DNA of 64,000 nt from Rubrivivax sp. Its GTDB lineage: Bacteria > Pseudomonadota > Gammaproteobacteria > Burkholderiales > Burkholderiaceae_C. The DNA is taken from contig JADJYX010000017.1 in NCBI GenBank assembly GCA_016719535.1, forward strand, positions 124,001-188,000. Direction: 5' to 3'. This document shows, piece after piece, positions 54,035 through 63,177 of this stretch (position 1 is the first letter of the stretch; every line of letters begins with the position of its first letter). The translations under genes were made by a program, and so were the position numbers. The notes beneath the pieces are model-generated. The model saw only the letters and a program-made list of their open reading frames with translations, did not search any database and was not told the DNA's origin.

Positions 54035-54921
54035 GGTGCGCGGCTCCCGCGGTCGTTCAAGCCGGCCAGACAGTCCACCAGCGCCTCGGCCGCTTCGGCC
54101 AGGCGCGGGCCGGCGCGCACCAGCGCGTCGTAGGGCGCCGGTGCAAAGCCGCATTGCGCCCCGGTCTGCAGCGCGCGCAACTGCCGCCAGCCGGGGCGCT
54201 GCGGCATCTCGGCCAGCGCGGCGGCCGCGGCCATCACCACCTCGGGCTGAGCGCGCAGCACGAATTCCGGGCTGAGCTGCGGAAACGGCCCCATCGCCGC
54301 CGGCACGATCGTGGCCAGCCCCAGCCGCGCCAGCAACTCGCCGATGAACGAGGCCTCGCCGGCCGCAAACGGCGTCGACGCGACCTCGAAATAGACCCGC
54401 TGGCCACGCCGTGGCGCCGGCACGCGGGCCGCGGCCGCATCGACGCGGGCATTCAGCGCCTGCCACAGCGCCGGCCCGGCGGGCGCGTCGCCCAGCGCCA
54501 GCGCCACGCGCTCGATCACGCGCCGCGTCTGCTCGAGCGTGGCCGGCTCCAGCGCCAGCACGCGCAGACCCAGCGACGCCAGCCGGTCGACCGCGCGCGT
54601 GCTGGTGGCGGCCAGCACCAGGTCGGGCTTGAGCGCGACGATGCGCTCGATCTGCGCATCGTCCAGGCCGCCCAGCTTGGGCAGGGCCTGCACCTCGCGC
54701 GGCCAGTTGCTGTAGCGGTCGGTGCCGACCAGGCGGGCACAGGCACCCAGCGCGCACACCGTCTCGGTCAGCGACGGCGACAGCGTCACCACGCGCTGCG
54801 GCGCGGCCGGCACGTCGACCGCCCGGCCGCGGTCGTCGATGACGATGGCGGCCAGGGCCGGCAGCCACGCCAAGAGGCCGAACGTCGGGCCCAGCACGCC
54901 AGCAGCCAGCCGCCAGCGCAT
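54031..54921 (-). CDS. btuF: periplasmic cobalamin-binding protein BtuF
   Basis: This 296-aa periplasmic binding protein has a signal peptide (cleavage near ALA-AIV, about residue 25). PQRVVTLSPSLTETVCALGA and VALKPDLVLAATS are typical of BtuF. Its stop overlaps the permease start, and its ATG lies 1 bp after the btuB stop. It hands B12 from the TonB receptor to BtuCD. A second, leaderless binding protein is encoded at the end of the same operon. Confidence 0.88.
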   Translation of the reverse strand: MRWRLAAGVLGPTFGLLAWLPALAAIVIDDRGRAVDVPAAPQRVVTLSPSLTETVCALGACARLVGTDRYSNWPREVQALPKLGGLDDAQIERIVALKPDLVLAATSTRAVDRLASLGLRVLALEPATLEQTRRVIERVALALGDAPAGPALWQALNARVDAAAARVPAPRRGQRVYFEVASTPFAAGEASFIGELLARLGLATIVPAAMGPFPQLSPEFVLRAQPEVVMAAAAALAEMPQRPGWRQLRALQTGAQCGFAPAPYDALVRAGPRLAEAAEALVDCLAGLNDRGSRAP

Positions 54922-54922
54922 C

Positions 54923-56818
54923 TCAGAACCCCTGGCCCTGGTAGCGCAGGCCGACCCAGGCCTGGCGGCCGAGCGACTGGTAGTCGCGCGCCGGTTCGAC
55001 GTCGCGGTCGGTGGCGTTCAGCAGCTTCGCCTCCAGCTGCCAGGCCGGCGCCAGCTGCACGCGCGCCTTCAAGTCCAGCGTGGCATAGGCCGCCAGCATG
55101 CGCCCGCCCTCGGGCCGCGCGCCGACGCGCACCAGCTCGGCGCCGGCCGACCAGCGCGGCTGGCGCCAGTCGGCGGCCAGCGTCTGCTGGTGCGCGGCGC
55201 GCCGGGTCAGGCGGGCGCCGGTGGCGCTGTCGGTGGCGTCCAGGAAGTCGGCCGTGCCGCGCAGCGACAGCGCACCCCACTGCGCCCCGCCCGAGAGCGT
55301 GGCGCCCTGCAGCCGTGCGCGGCCGATGTTGCGCGCGCAACCGTAGTCGTAGGCCGGCCCCGGCGGGCACCAGCTGCGGTCGGGTTCGTAGCCGATGAGG
55401 TCGCGCACGCGGTTGCGGTAGACGGTGAGTGCGGCATCGGCGCGGTCGCCGCGCCATTCCAGGCCGAGCTCGGCGCTGCGGCCGCGCTCGGGCCCGACCG
55501 TGGGCACGCCGTAGCCGGGGTAGACGAGGTCGTTGAAGCTCGGCGCGCGGAAGGTCGTGCCGACCAGGCCGCGCAGCCGCAGACCGCCACCCAGCGCCCA
55601 GGCGGCACCCACGCGGCCGGTATCGACGCTGTCGTAGACCGAGTTGTCGTCGTGCCGCCATTCGGCCTGCAGGCTCAAGCGCCCGAAGCGGCCGGCATAG
55701 GCCAGTGCCAGCGCGTCGTTGTCGCGCTCGACGTCGCCGGCATAGCTGGTCGAGCGGGCCTCCTCCACCAGGTGGCTGAGCGCCAGCGTCAGCGTGTGTG
55801 CGGCCAGCGGCTGCCAGGTCAGCTGGGCGTCGATGCCGCGGCGGTCGGTGCGGAAGCGGTCGGTCACGCTGGCGCCGCTGGCCAGGTTGCTGCGCTGATC
55901 CGACACCAGCAGCTGCGTGCGCCAGGCCTCGGACCAGCGGGCCTCGTGCCGCAGCGCGACCGAGCGCAGCTCGGTGCGGCTGCGGAAGTCGCCGCTGGCA
56001 TCCTGCGCATAGGTCGGTGGCAGGTATTCGCTGCCGTCGTAGCGCGACTTCAGCACCGCATCCAGCACCTGCAGCGACAGCCGCTGGCCGTCGACCGGCC
56101 GCCAGCCGATCTGCGCCTGCGCGCTGCGGCGTGAGTAGCCATCGTCGTCGGGGTTGTGGTTGCCGAACAGGTCGCCCGGGCGCAAGGCCGAGACACCGGT
56201 CTGCCGCTCGCCGGCGAGGCCGGCCGACAACTCGACCGGACCGACGCCGCCGCTGGCCGCGGCCGAGGCCTCGCGCGTGCCGTAGCCACCGGCGGCGACA
56301 TGGCCCGACAGGCGCAGCGGCCCGCCGCCGCGGCGGGTGAAGATCTGCACCACGCCGCCGACGGCGTCGGCGCCATAGAGGCTGGAGCCAGGGCCGCGCA
56401 GCACCTCGATGCGCTCGATCTGCCCCAGGCTCAGCGCCTCCAGCTCGGGCAGGCCGGCGGTGGCGGCGCCGATGCGCACGCCGTCGATCAGCACCAGCGT
56501 ATTGCCGCTGCCGGCGCCGCGGATGAAGAGCCCGGCATTGGCGCCGGGCGGGCCGCTGCGCGAGAGCTGCAGGCCGGCCTCGCGGCGCAGCAGGTCCTCG
56601 AGCGAATCGGCGGCCGAGCCGCGCAGGCGCTCGCCGTCGATGACGATCACGTCACCGGCCAGTCGATCGCGCGCCAGTGCCTCGCGGGCGCCGGTGACGA
56701 CGATGGTGGAAGCATCGGCCCCAGGCTGCGCCGACGCGGGCGACCAGGGGGACAGACAGGTCAGGCAGGATACAGCGGCCGGCAGCAGCGCGCGGCGCAG
56801 GGAAGGATCAACGGACAC
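54923..56818 (-). CDS. btuB: TonB-dependent cobalamin receptor BtuB
   Basis: This 631-aa outer-membrane beta-barrel receptor has a signal peptide (to about SPASA, residue 31), a TonB box-like TIVVTGARE and a plug domain (LEDLLRREAGLQL, LFIRGAGSGNTLVLIDGVRIG, IERIEVLRGPGSSLYGADAVGGVVQIFT). The barrel has alternating strands and ends YQSLGRQAWVGLRYQGQGF, with terminal Phe. GTG at 56818 follows GAAAGG. The upstream B12 riboswitch makes cobalamin the expected ligand. Confidence 0.92.
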   Translation of the reverse strand: MSVDPSLRRALLPAAVSCLTCLSPWSPASAQPGADASTIVVTGAREALARDRLAGDVIVIDGERLRGSAADSLEDLLRREAGLQLSRSGPPGANAGLFIRGAGSGNTLVLIDGVRIGAATAGLPELEALSLGQIERIEVLRGPGSSLYGADAVGGVVQIFTRRGGGPLRLSGHVAAGGYGTREASAAASGGVGPVELSAGLAGERQTGVSALRPGDLFGNHNPDDDGYSRRSAQAQIGWRPVDGQRLSLQVLDAVLKSRYDGSEYLPPTYAQDASGDFRSRTELRSVALRHEARWSEAWRTQLLVSDQRSNLASGASVTDRFRTDRRGIDAQLTWQPLAAHTLTLALSHLVEEARSTSYAGDVERDNDALALAYAGRFGRLSLQAEWRHDDNSVYDSVDTGRVGAAWALGGGLRLRGLVGTTFRAPSFNDLVYPGYGVPTVGPERGRSAELGLEWRGDRADAALTVYRNRVRDLIGYEPDRSWCPPGPAYDYGCARNIGRARLQGATLSGGAQWGALSLRGTADFLDATDSATGARLTRRAAHQQTLAADWRQPRWSAGAELVRVGARPEGGRMLAAYATLDLKARVQLAPAWQLEAKLLNATDRDVEPARDYQSLGRQAWVGLRYQGQGF

Positions 56819-56944
56819 ATGGGCCTTTCGACCGCACACCCCGTGCGGCCCGGTTCGATTGCCGCCGGCCCTGTGGCGCATGCCGACACCGCGGCGGGCA
56901 AGGCGCCGCCGTCGTGCCCGACCCTGCCCACCGCAAGACCAGCG

Positions 56945-57215
56945 TCCCATGCACCGGGCCGGTATCCGGGCTCGCGAGTGGCTGCAGGGCATGACCCTGC
57001 CGCAAGCGCCGCACGCCTTCCCAGGGCCACGGACGATTCGTCCGCGGACCCCAGTGGCTGTCTTCGCGCAGCGCTCCTCGCTGACCGTTGCGGGGGCAGC
57101 GCCGGAATCGGTGCGGGGACCCTGCATGCAGCACTGCATGACAGGGGCCTCGCCCTCACCGGCTTCCCGTTCAACCCTTCACCTCAACGTGGTGTCGGGC
57201 ACCTGGTGCAAGCGG
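56945..57215 (-). promoter_or_regulatory. cobalamin (B12) riboswitch upstream of btuB
   Basis: On the minus strand the region contains the B12 box AGCCCGGATACCGGCC (56957-56972), the core GCTGCCCCCGCAACGGT (within 57085-57110), GCCACTGGGG and CTGGGAAGGCG elements, and a 5' AGGTGCC...GGGAAGCCGGTG stretch. These match the conserved order of cobalamin riboswitch helices. When B12 is bound, btuB expression should fall. A possible promoter (TTGGGC at 57247-57242, TAGACT at 57225-57220, 16-bp spacer) lies just upstream. Confidence 0.93.
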
Positions 57216-57287
57216 GGTCAGTCTAACAGTGGCCTCCCGGCGCCCAACTGACGCCGATCAGAGACCGGCGCCCCCGGACCCCCCGCC

Positions 57288-57293
57288 TATAAT
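57288..57293 (+). promoter_or_regulatory. -10 element of the pyrG promoter
   Basis: A perfect TATAAT at 57288-57293 lies 59 bp before the pyrG ATG, which predicts transcription from about 57300. No good -35 box is evident at the right distance. The promoter is divergent from the riboswitch promoter, with about 60 bp between the two -10 regions. Confidence 0.65.
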
Positions 57294-57351
57294 CACCGTT
57301 TACCACCACGGCAGATGCAGAGCGCCCCGCGCCCGCGCGCTGCCGACCCAC

Positions 57352-59013
57352 ATGACCAAGTACGTCTTCGTCACCGGCGGTGTGGTGTCCTCGCTGGGCA
57401 AGGGCATCGCGGCAGCCTCGCTCGCGGCCATCCTCGAGTCGCGCGGCCTGAAGGTCACGCTGATCAAGCTGGACCCCTACCTCAACGTCGACCCGGGCAC
57501 GATGAGCCCGTTCCAGCACGGCGAGGTCTTCGTCACCGACGACGGTGCCGAGACCGACCTCGACCTCGGCCACTACGAGCGCTTCATCACCACGCGGATG
57601 AAGCGCAGCAACAACTTCACCACCGGCCAGATCTACAAGAGCGTGCTCGAGAAGGAGCGCCGCGGCGACTACCTGGGCAAGACGGTGCAGGTGATTCCGC
57701 ACGTCACCAACGAGATCCAGGACTACGTGCGCCGCGGCGCCGTCGACGTCGACGTGGCCATCGTCGAGATCGGCGGCACGGTGGGCGACATCGAATCGCT
57801 GCCCTTCCTGGAGGCGGTGCGCCAGATGAGCCTGAAGCTCGGCGCCGCCCATTTCGCCTTCGTGCACCTGACCTACGTGCCCTGGATCGCCGCCGCCGGC
57901 GAACTGAAGACCAAGCCCACGCAGCACACGGTGCAGAAGCTGCGCGAGATCGGCATCCAGCCCGACGCGCTGCTGTGCCGCGCCGACCGCTACATCCCCG
58001 ACGACGAGCGCGACAAGATCAGCCTCTTCACCAACGTGCCGCTGCACGGCGTGATCTCGATGCCCGACGTCGACACCATCTACAAGGTGCCGCGCGTGCT
58101 GCACGAGCAGGGCCTGGACGAGCTGATCTGCATGAAGCTGCAGCTGCTCACGCGCCCGGCGGACCTCAAACGTTGGGACACCCTGGTGCACGAGGTCGGC
58201 CACCCGCAGGGCACGGTGACGATCGGCATGTGCGGCAAATACACCGACCTGTCGGACTCGTACAAGTCGCTCAACGAGGCGCTGCGCCACGCCGGCATCC
58301 ACAACCACGTCAAGGTCGACATCGAATATATCGACGCCGAGACGCTGACGCCCGACAACGCCCACCAGCTGGCGCACCTGGATGCCATCCTGGTGCCCGG
58401 CGGCTTCGGCAAGCGCGGCATCGAGGGCAAGATCGTCGCCGCGCGCTATGCGCGCGAGCACGGCATTCCCTATCTCGGCATCTGCCTGGGCATGCAGGTG
58501 GCGACGATCGAATTCGCGCGCCACGTCGCCGGGCTGGACGGCGCCAATTCGACCGAATTCGAGCCCGGCTGCCCGCACCCGGTGATCGCACTGATCGAGG
58601 AATGGCAGGACCGCGACGGCTCGATCCAGAAGCGCAGCGCCGCCTCCGACCTCGGCGGCACCATGCGCCTGGGTGCGCAAAGCAGCGACATCAAGCCCGG
58701 CACGCTGGCGCACAGGATCTACGGCCCGGTGGTCACCGAGCGCCACCGCCACCGCTACGAAGCCAACGTCAATTACCTGGACCAGCTGCAGAAGGCCGGC
58801 CTGGTGATCAGCGCGCTGACGCAGACCGAACAGCTGACCGAGATCGTCGAGCTGCCGCAGAGCCAGCATCCCTGGTTCGTCGGCGTGCAGTTCCACCCCG
58901 AATTCAAGAGCACCCCCTGGGGTGGCCATCCGCTGTTCAACAGCTACATCAAGGCGGCGCTGGAGCACCACGCGAAGCGCGGCGTGGCACCGGCGCAGAA
59001 GGCCGTGGCATGA
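57352..59013 (+). CDS. pyrG: CTP synthase
   Basis: This 553-aa enzyme aminates UTP to CTP with glutamine. It begins TKYVFVTGGVVSSLGKGIAAASL (ATP site), has LDPYLNVDPGTMSPFQHGEVFV, and a C-terminal glutamine amidotransferase domain with nucleophile Cys378 (GICLGMQ) and a His/Glu pair near VQFHPEF. Length and motifs are normal. No good Shine-Dalgarno is seen before the ATG. It is followed by a repeat and kdsA. Confidence 0.97.
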   Translation: MTKYVFVTGGVVSSLGKGIAAASLAAILESRGLKVTLIKLDPYLNVDPGTMSPFQHGEVFVTDDGAETDLDLGHYERFITTRMKRSNNFTTGQIYKSVLEKERRGDYLGKTVQVIPHVTNEIQDYVRRGAVDVDVAIVEIGGTVGDIESLPFLEAVRQMSLKLGAAHFAFVHLTYVPWIAAAGELKTKPTQHTVQKLREIGIQPDALLCRADRYIPDDERDKISLFTNVPLHGVISMPDVDTIYKVPRVLHEQGLDELICMKLQLLTRPADLKRWDTLVHEVGHPQGTVTIGMCGKYTDLSDSYKSLNEALRHAGIHNHVKVDIEYIDAETLTPDNAHQLAHLDAILVPGGFGKRGIEGKIVAARYAREHGIPYLGICLGMQVATIEFARHVAGLDGANSTEFEPGCPHPVIALIEEWQDRDGSIQKRSAASDLGGTMRLGAQSSDIKPGTLAHRIYGPVVTERHRHRYEANVNYLDQLQKAGLVISALTQTEQLTEIVELPQSQHPWFVGVQFHPEFKSTPWGGHPLFNSYIKAALEHHAKRGVAPAQKAVA

Positions 59014-59031
59014 GCACGATCCGGGTTTCCC

Positions 59032-59083
59032 GGTCGTGCTCGCTCCCCCTCGGGGGGACGGCGCGCAGCGCCAAGGGGGCTTC
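59032..59083. repeat. short GC-rich interspersed hairpin repeat between pyrG and kdsA
   Basis: The gap contains CTCCCCCTCGGGGGGACGG followed by CGCGCAGCGCCAAGGGGGC. The arms CCCCCT/AAGGGGG enclose a nested GGCGC/GCGCC hairpin. I remember near-identical elements scattered through Comamonadaceae-type genomes. It sits inside an operon directly before the kdsA ATG and masks any normal ribosome binding site (GGGGGCTTC precedes the ATG). Confidence 0.6.
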
Positions 59084-59941
59084 ATGAAGCTCTGCGGCTT
59101 CGACGTCGGGCTCGACCGACCCTTCTTCCTGATCGCCGGCCCCTGCGTCGTCGAGAGCGAACAGCTGCAGATGGACGTGGCCGGGCGGCTGAAGGAGATC
59201 ACCTCGGCGCTGGGCATCCCCTTCATCTTCAAGAGCAGCTACGACAAGGCCAACCGCAGCAGCGGCAGCAGCTTCCGCGGCCCGGGCATGCAGCGCGGCC
59301 TCGAGATCCTGGCCCAGGTGAAGCGCGAACTGGGCGTGCCCATCCTCACCGACGTGCACGACGAATCGCAGATCGCCGAGGTGGCCGCGGTCGTCGACGT
59401 GCTGCAGACGCCGGCCTTCCTGTGCCGGCAGACCGACTTCATCCGCGCCGTGGCGCAAAGCGGCAAGCCGGTGAACATCAAGAAGGGCCAGTTCCTGGCG
59501 CCGCACGACATGAAGAACGTCATCGACAAGGCCCGCGCCGCCGCGCGCGAGAAGGGCCTGCCCGACGACGTCTTCATGGCCTGCGAACGCGGCGCCAGCT
59601 TCGGCTACAACAACCTCGTGTCCGACATGCGCAGCCTGGCCATCCTGCGCGAGACCGGCGCGCCGGTGGTCTTCGACGCCACCCACAGCGTGCAGCTGCC
59701 CGGCGGCCAGGGCACGAGTTCCGGCGGCCAGCGCGAATTCGTGCCCGTGCTGTCGCGCGCCGCGGTGGCGGTGGGCATCTCGGGCCTGTTCATGGAGACC
59801 CACCCCGACCCCGCCCACGCATTGAGCGACGGCCCCAACGCGGTGCCGCTGAAGCACATGCAGGCGTTGCTGGAACAGCTGGTCGCGCTGGACCGCGTGG
59901 TCAAGGCGCAACCGCTGCTGGAGAATGATTTCAGCTGCTGA
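59084..59941 (+). CDS. kdsA: 3-deoxy-D-manno-octulosonate-8-phosphate synthase
   Basis: This 285-aa enzyme condenses phosphoenolpyruvate with arabinose-5-phosphate for lipopolysaccharide Kdo. It has FLIAGPCVVESE, FKSSYDKANRSSGSSFRGPG, ILTDVHDE, NIKKGQFLAPHDM and ATHSVQLPGG. CERGASFGYNNLVSDMRSL is typical of KdsA; the N-terminal metal-binding Cys position reads GPCVVES. It belongs to the pyrG-kdsA-eno cluster of betaproteobacteria. Confidence 0.96.
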   Translation: MKLCGFDVGLDRPFFLIAGPCVVESEQLQMDVAGRLKEITSALGIPFIFKSSYDKANRSSGSSFRGPGMQRGLEILAQVKRELGVPILTDVHDESQIAEVAAVVDVLQTPAFLCRQTDFIRAVAQSGKPVNIKKGQFLAPHDMKNVIDKARAAAREKGLPDDVFMACERGASFGYNNLVSDMRSLAILRETGAPVVFDATHSVQLPGGQGTSSGGQREFVPVLSRAAVAVGISGLFMETHPDPAHALSDGPNAVPLKHMQALLEQLVALDRVVKAQPLLENDFSC

Positions 59942-59954
59942 ACCCGGAGGCCCC

Positions 59955-60260
59955 ATGCCCTGCGCCTATGTCATCGTCGACATGAAGATCACCGACCCCG
60001 AGCAGTACAAGCAGTACATGGCCGCCGCCCCGGCCGCGGTGAAGGCCTTCGGCGGCGAATACCTCGTGCGCGGCGGCCGCCACGAGGTGCTGGAAGGCCA
60101 CTGGCAGCCGGCCCGCCTGGCAATGCTGCGCTTTCCCAGCCTCGACGCCGCCAAGGCCTTCTACGACGCCGAGATGTACCGCGCCGCGCGCGCCAAGCGC
60201 GAAGGTGCCACCGAATACTTCAACATGATCGTCGTCGAGGGCGTGCCCGAGCCGGTCTGA
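59955..60260 (+). CDS. DUF1330 domain protein
   Basis: This 101-aa protein of the DUF1330 family (dimeric alpha/beta-barrel fold) has YVIVDMKITDPEQYKQYM, GGEYLVRGGRHEVLEG and MLRFPSLDAAKAFYDAEMY. No enzymatic role is established for the family. AACCCGGAGG precedes the ATG. It lies between kdsA and eno, as in many Burkholderiales. Confidence 0.9.
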   Translation: MPCAYVIVDMKITDPEQYKQYMAAAPAAVKAFGGEYLVRGGRHEVLEGHWQPARLAMLRFPSLDAAKAFYDAEMYRAARAKREGATEYFNMIVVEGVPEPV

Positions 60261-60283
60261 ACCTGCAGCAGAAAAGGAAGAGC

Positions 60284-61567
<1,284 letters not shown>

Positions 61568-61588
61568 GCGCCCGAGCGGCCGCGCCCC

Positions 61589-61867
61589 ATGACGCTGCGC
61601 TTCGTCGTCTTCACGCTGGCGGTGCTGCTGCTGCTGGTGCAGGTCGACCTGTGGTTCGGCAAGAGCGGCCTGCCCTATGTGATGAGCCTGCAGGCGCAGT
61701 TGCGCGAGCAGCAGACCGCCAACGACGCCGCGCGCACGCGCAATGCGCAGCTGCAGGCCGAGGTCAGCGACCTCAAGGAGGGCCTGGAGATGGTGGAGGA
61801 GAAGGCGCGCGCCGAGCTGGGCATGGTCAAGCCCAACGAGATCCTCGTCCAGGTCGCCCGCCGCTGA
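61589..61867 (+). CDS. ftsB: cell division protein FtsB
   Basis: This 92-aa bitopic protein has an N-terminal membrane helix (FVVFTLAVLLLLVQVDLWFG), then a coiled coil (LQAQLREQQTANDAARTRNA) and the conserved tail ARAELGMVKPNEILVQV. FtsB joins FtsL and FtsQ in the divisome. The eno-ftsB order is classical. Its stop immediately precedes the pnuC GTG. Confidence 0.93.
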   Translation: MTLRFVVFTLAVLLLLVQVDLWFGKSGLPYVMSLQAQLREQQTANDAARTRNAQLQAEVSDLKEGLEMVEEKARAELGMVKPNEILVQVARR

Positions 61868-62512
61868 GTGGCCGACACCCTGCGCGCCGCCCTCGACGTG
61901 GCGCTCGTGCCCCTGTTCACGCTGCTCGGCAGCCCGGTCACCGGGCTCGAGCTGGTGGCCTTCGGGCTGTCGCTGTGGATGGTGGCCTGCAACCTGCGCG
62001 TCAACCCACTCGCCTGGCCGCTGGCGATGGCCGCCTCGGCGCTGTACGGCGTGCTGTTTGCGCACAGCCGGTTGTATGGCGAGGCCTCGCTGCAGCTCTT
62101 CTTCATCGCGGTGGCCGGCTGGGGCTGGTGGCAATGGCTGCGCGGCCGCGGCGACGACGGCCAGGCGCTGCGGGTGCACCGGCTGACGCCGCGCGTGCGG
62201 CTGCAGGTGGCCCTGGCCACTGCCGCCGCCTGGCCGCTGGTGGCACTGCTGCTGGACCACGCCACCGACAGCGACGTGCCCTGGCTCGACGCCCTGCCCA
62301 CCGTGGCCAGCGTCACCGGCCAGCTGCTGCTGGGGCGCAAGCTGGTGGAGAACTGGCCGACCTGGCTGTTCGTCAATGTCGTCAGCATCGGCCTCTTCGC
62401 CGTCAAGGGGCTGTGGCTGACGGTGCTGCTGTATGCGCTCTTCGCCGTGCTGTCGGTGGTGGGCTGGCGCGCGTGGCGGCGGCTGGAATCGAGCGGGGCC
62501 GCCCATGGCTGA
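61868..62512 (+). CDS. pnuC: PnuC-family nicotinamide riboside transporter
   Basis: This 214-aa membrane protein has seven helices. The PnuC hallmarks are GLSLWMVACNLRVNPLAWPL, LYGEASLQLFFIAVAGWGWWQW and VENWPTWLFVNVVSIGLFAVKG. It imports nicotinamide riboside or related vitamins. GTG at 61868 directly follows the ftsB stop. The downstream P-loop kinase overlaps it, which supports nicotinamide riboside as substrate. Confidence 0.92.
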   Translation: MADTLRAALDVALVPLFTLLGSPVTGLELVAFGLSLWMVACNLRVNPLAWPLAMAASALYGVLFAHSRLYGEASLQLFFIAVAGWGWWQWLRGRGDDGQALRVHRLTPRVRLQVALATAAAWPLVALLLDHATDSDVPWLDALPTVASVTGQLLLGRKLVENWPTWLFVNVVSIGLFAVKGLWLTVLLYALFAVLSVVGWRAWRRLESSGAAHG

Positions 62513-63161
62513 GCCGCTGATCGTCGCCATCGTCGGCGCCGAAAGCACCGGCAAGTCGATCCTCGCCCAGGCCCTGGCCGGGACGCTGGCGCAGCGCCAC
62601 GGTCTGCGCGCCACCTGGGTGGCCGAGGTGCTGCGCGAATGGTGCGACCAACGCGGCCGCACGCCGCGGCGTGAGGAGCAGGCCGGCATCGCCACGCTGC
62701 AGACCGAACGCATCGCCGCCGCCGCGCGCACGCACGAGGTGGTGGTGGCCGACACCACCGCGCTGATGACCGCCGTCTACAGCCGCTATGTCTTCGGCGA
62801 CGACTCGCTCGACGCGCTGGCCGTGGCCGCACACCGCGCCTGCCGCGTGACGCTGCTGACCGGCCTGGACATGCCCTGGGAGCCCGACGGCCTGCAGCGC
62901 GATGGCCCGCATGTGCGCGAGCCGGTGGATGCGCAGCTGCGCGCGTTGCTGCGCTCGCATGGCATCCCTCATTCACTGGTACTGGGCCAGGGGCCGCAGC
63001 GGCTGCAGGCGGCGCTGGCGGCACTGCAGCCGCTGCTGCCGGCGGCGGCCGCCAACGACGATGCCGGCGCCGCCGCGCGCTACCGCCGCTGGCGCCAGAC
63101 CTGCGAGCGCTGCGGCGACCCGGCCTGCGAACAAGCCCTGTTGCACGTCAGGCCGCACTGA
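62505..63161 (+). CDS. NadR-like AAA ATPase/ribosylnicotinamide kinase
   Basis: This 218-aa P-loop protein has IVAIVGAESTGKSILAQALA at the N-terminus and VVADTTALMTAVYSRYVFGD, typical of the NadR kinase domain. The C-terminus adds RYRRWRQTCERCGDPACE, with a Cys pair. It would phosphorylate imported nicotinamide riboside, so metabolic trapping is coupled to PnuC. ATG overlaps the pnuC stop by 8 bp. It lacks the NMN adenylyltransferase and DNA-binding domains of full NadR. Confidence 0.85.
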   Translation: MAEPLIVAIVGAESTGKSILAQALAGTLAQRHGLRATWVAEVLREWCDQRGRTPRREEQAGIATLQTERIAAAARTHEVVVADTTALMTAVYSRYVFGDDSLDALAVAAHRACRVTLLTGLDMPWEPDGLQRDGPHVREPVDAQLRALLRSHGIPHSLVLGQGPQRLQAALAALQPLLPAAAANDDAGAAARYRRWRQTCERCGDPACEQALLHVRPH

Positions 63162-63177
63162 CGCGAAGATCCGCGCC

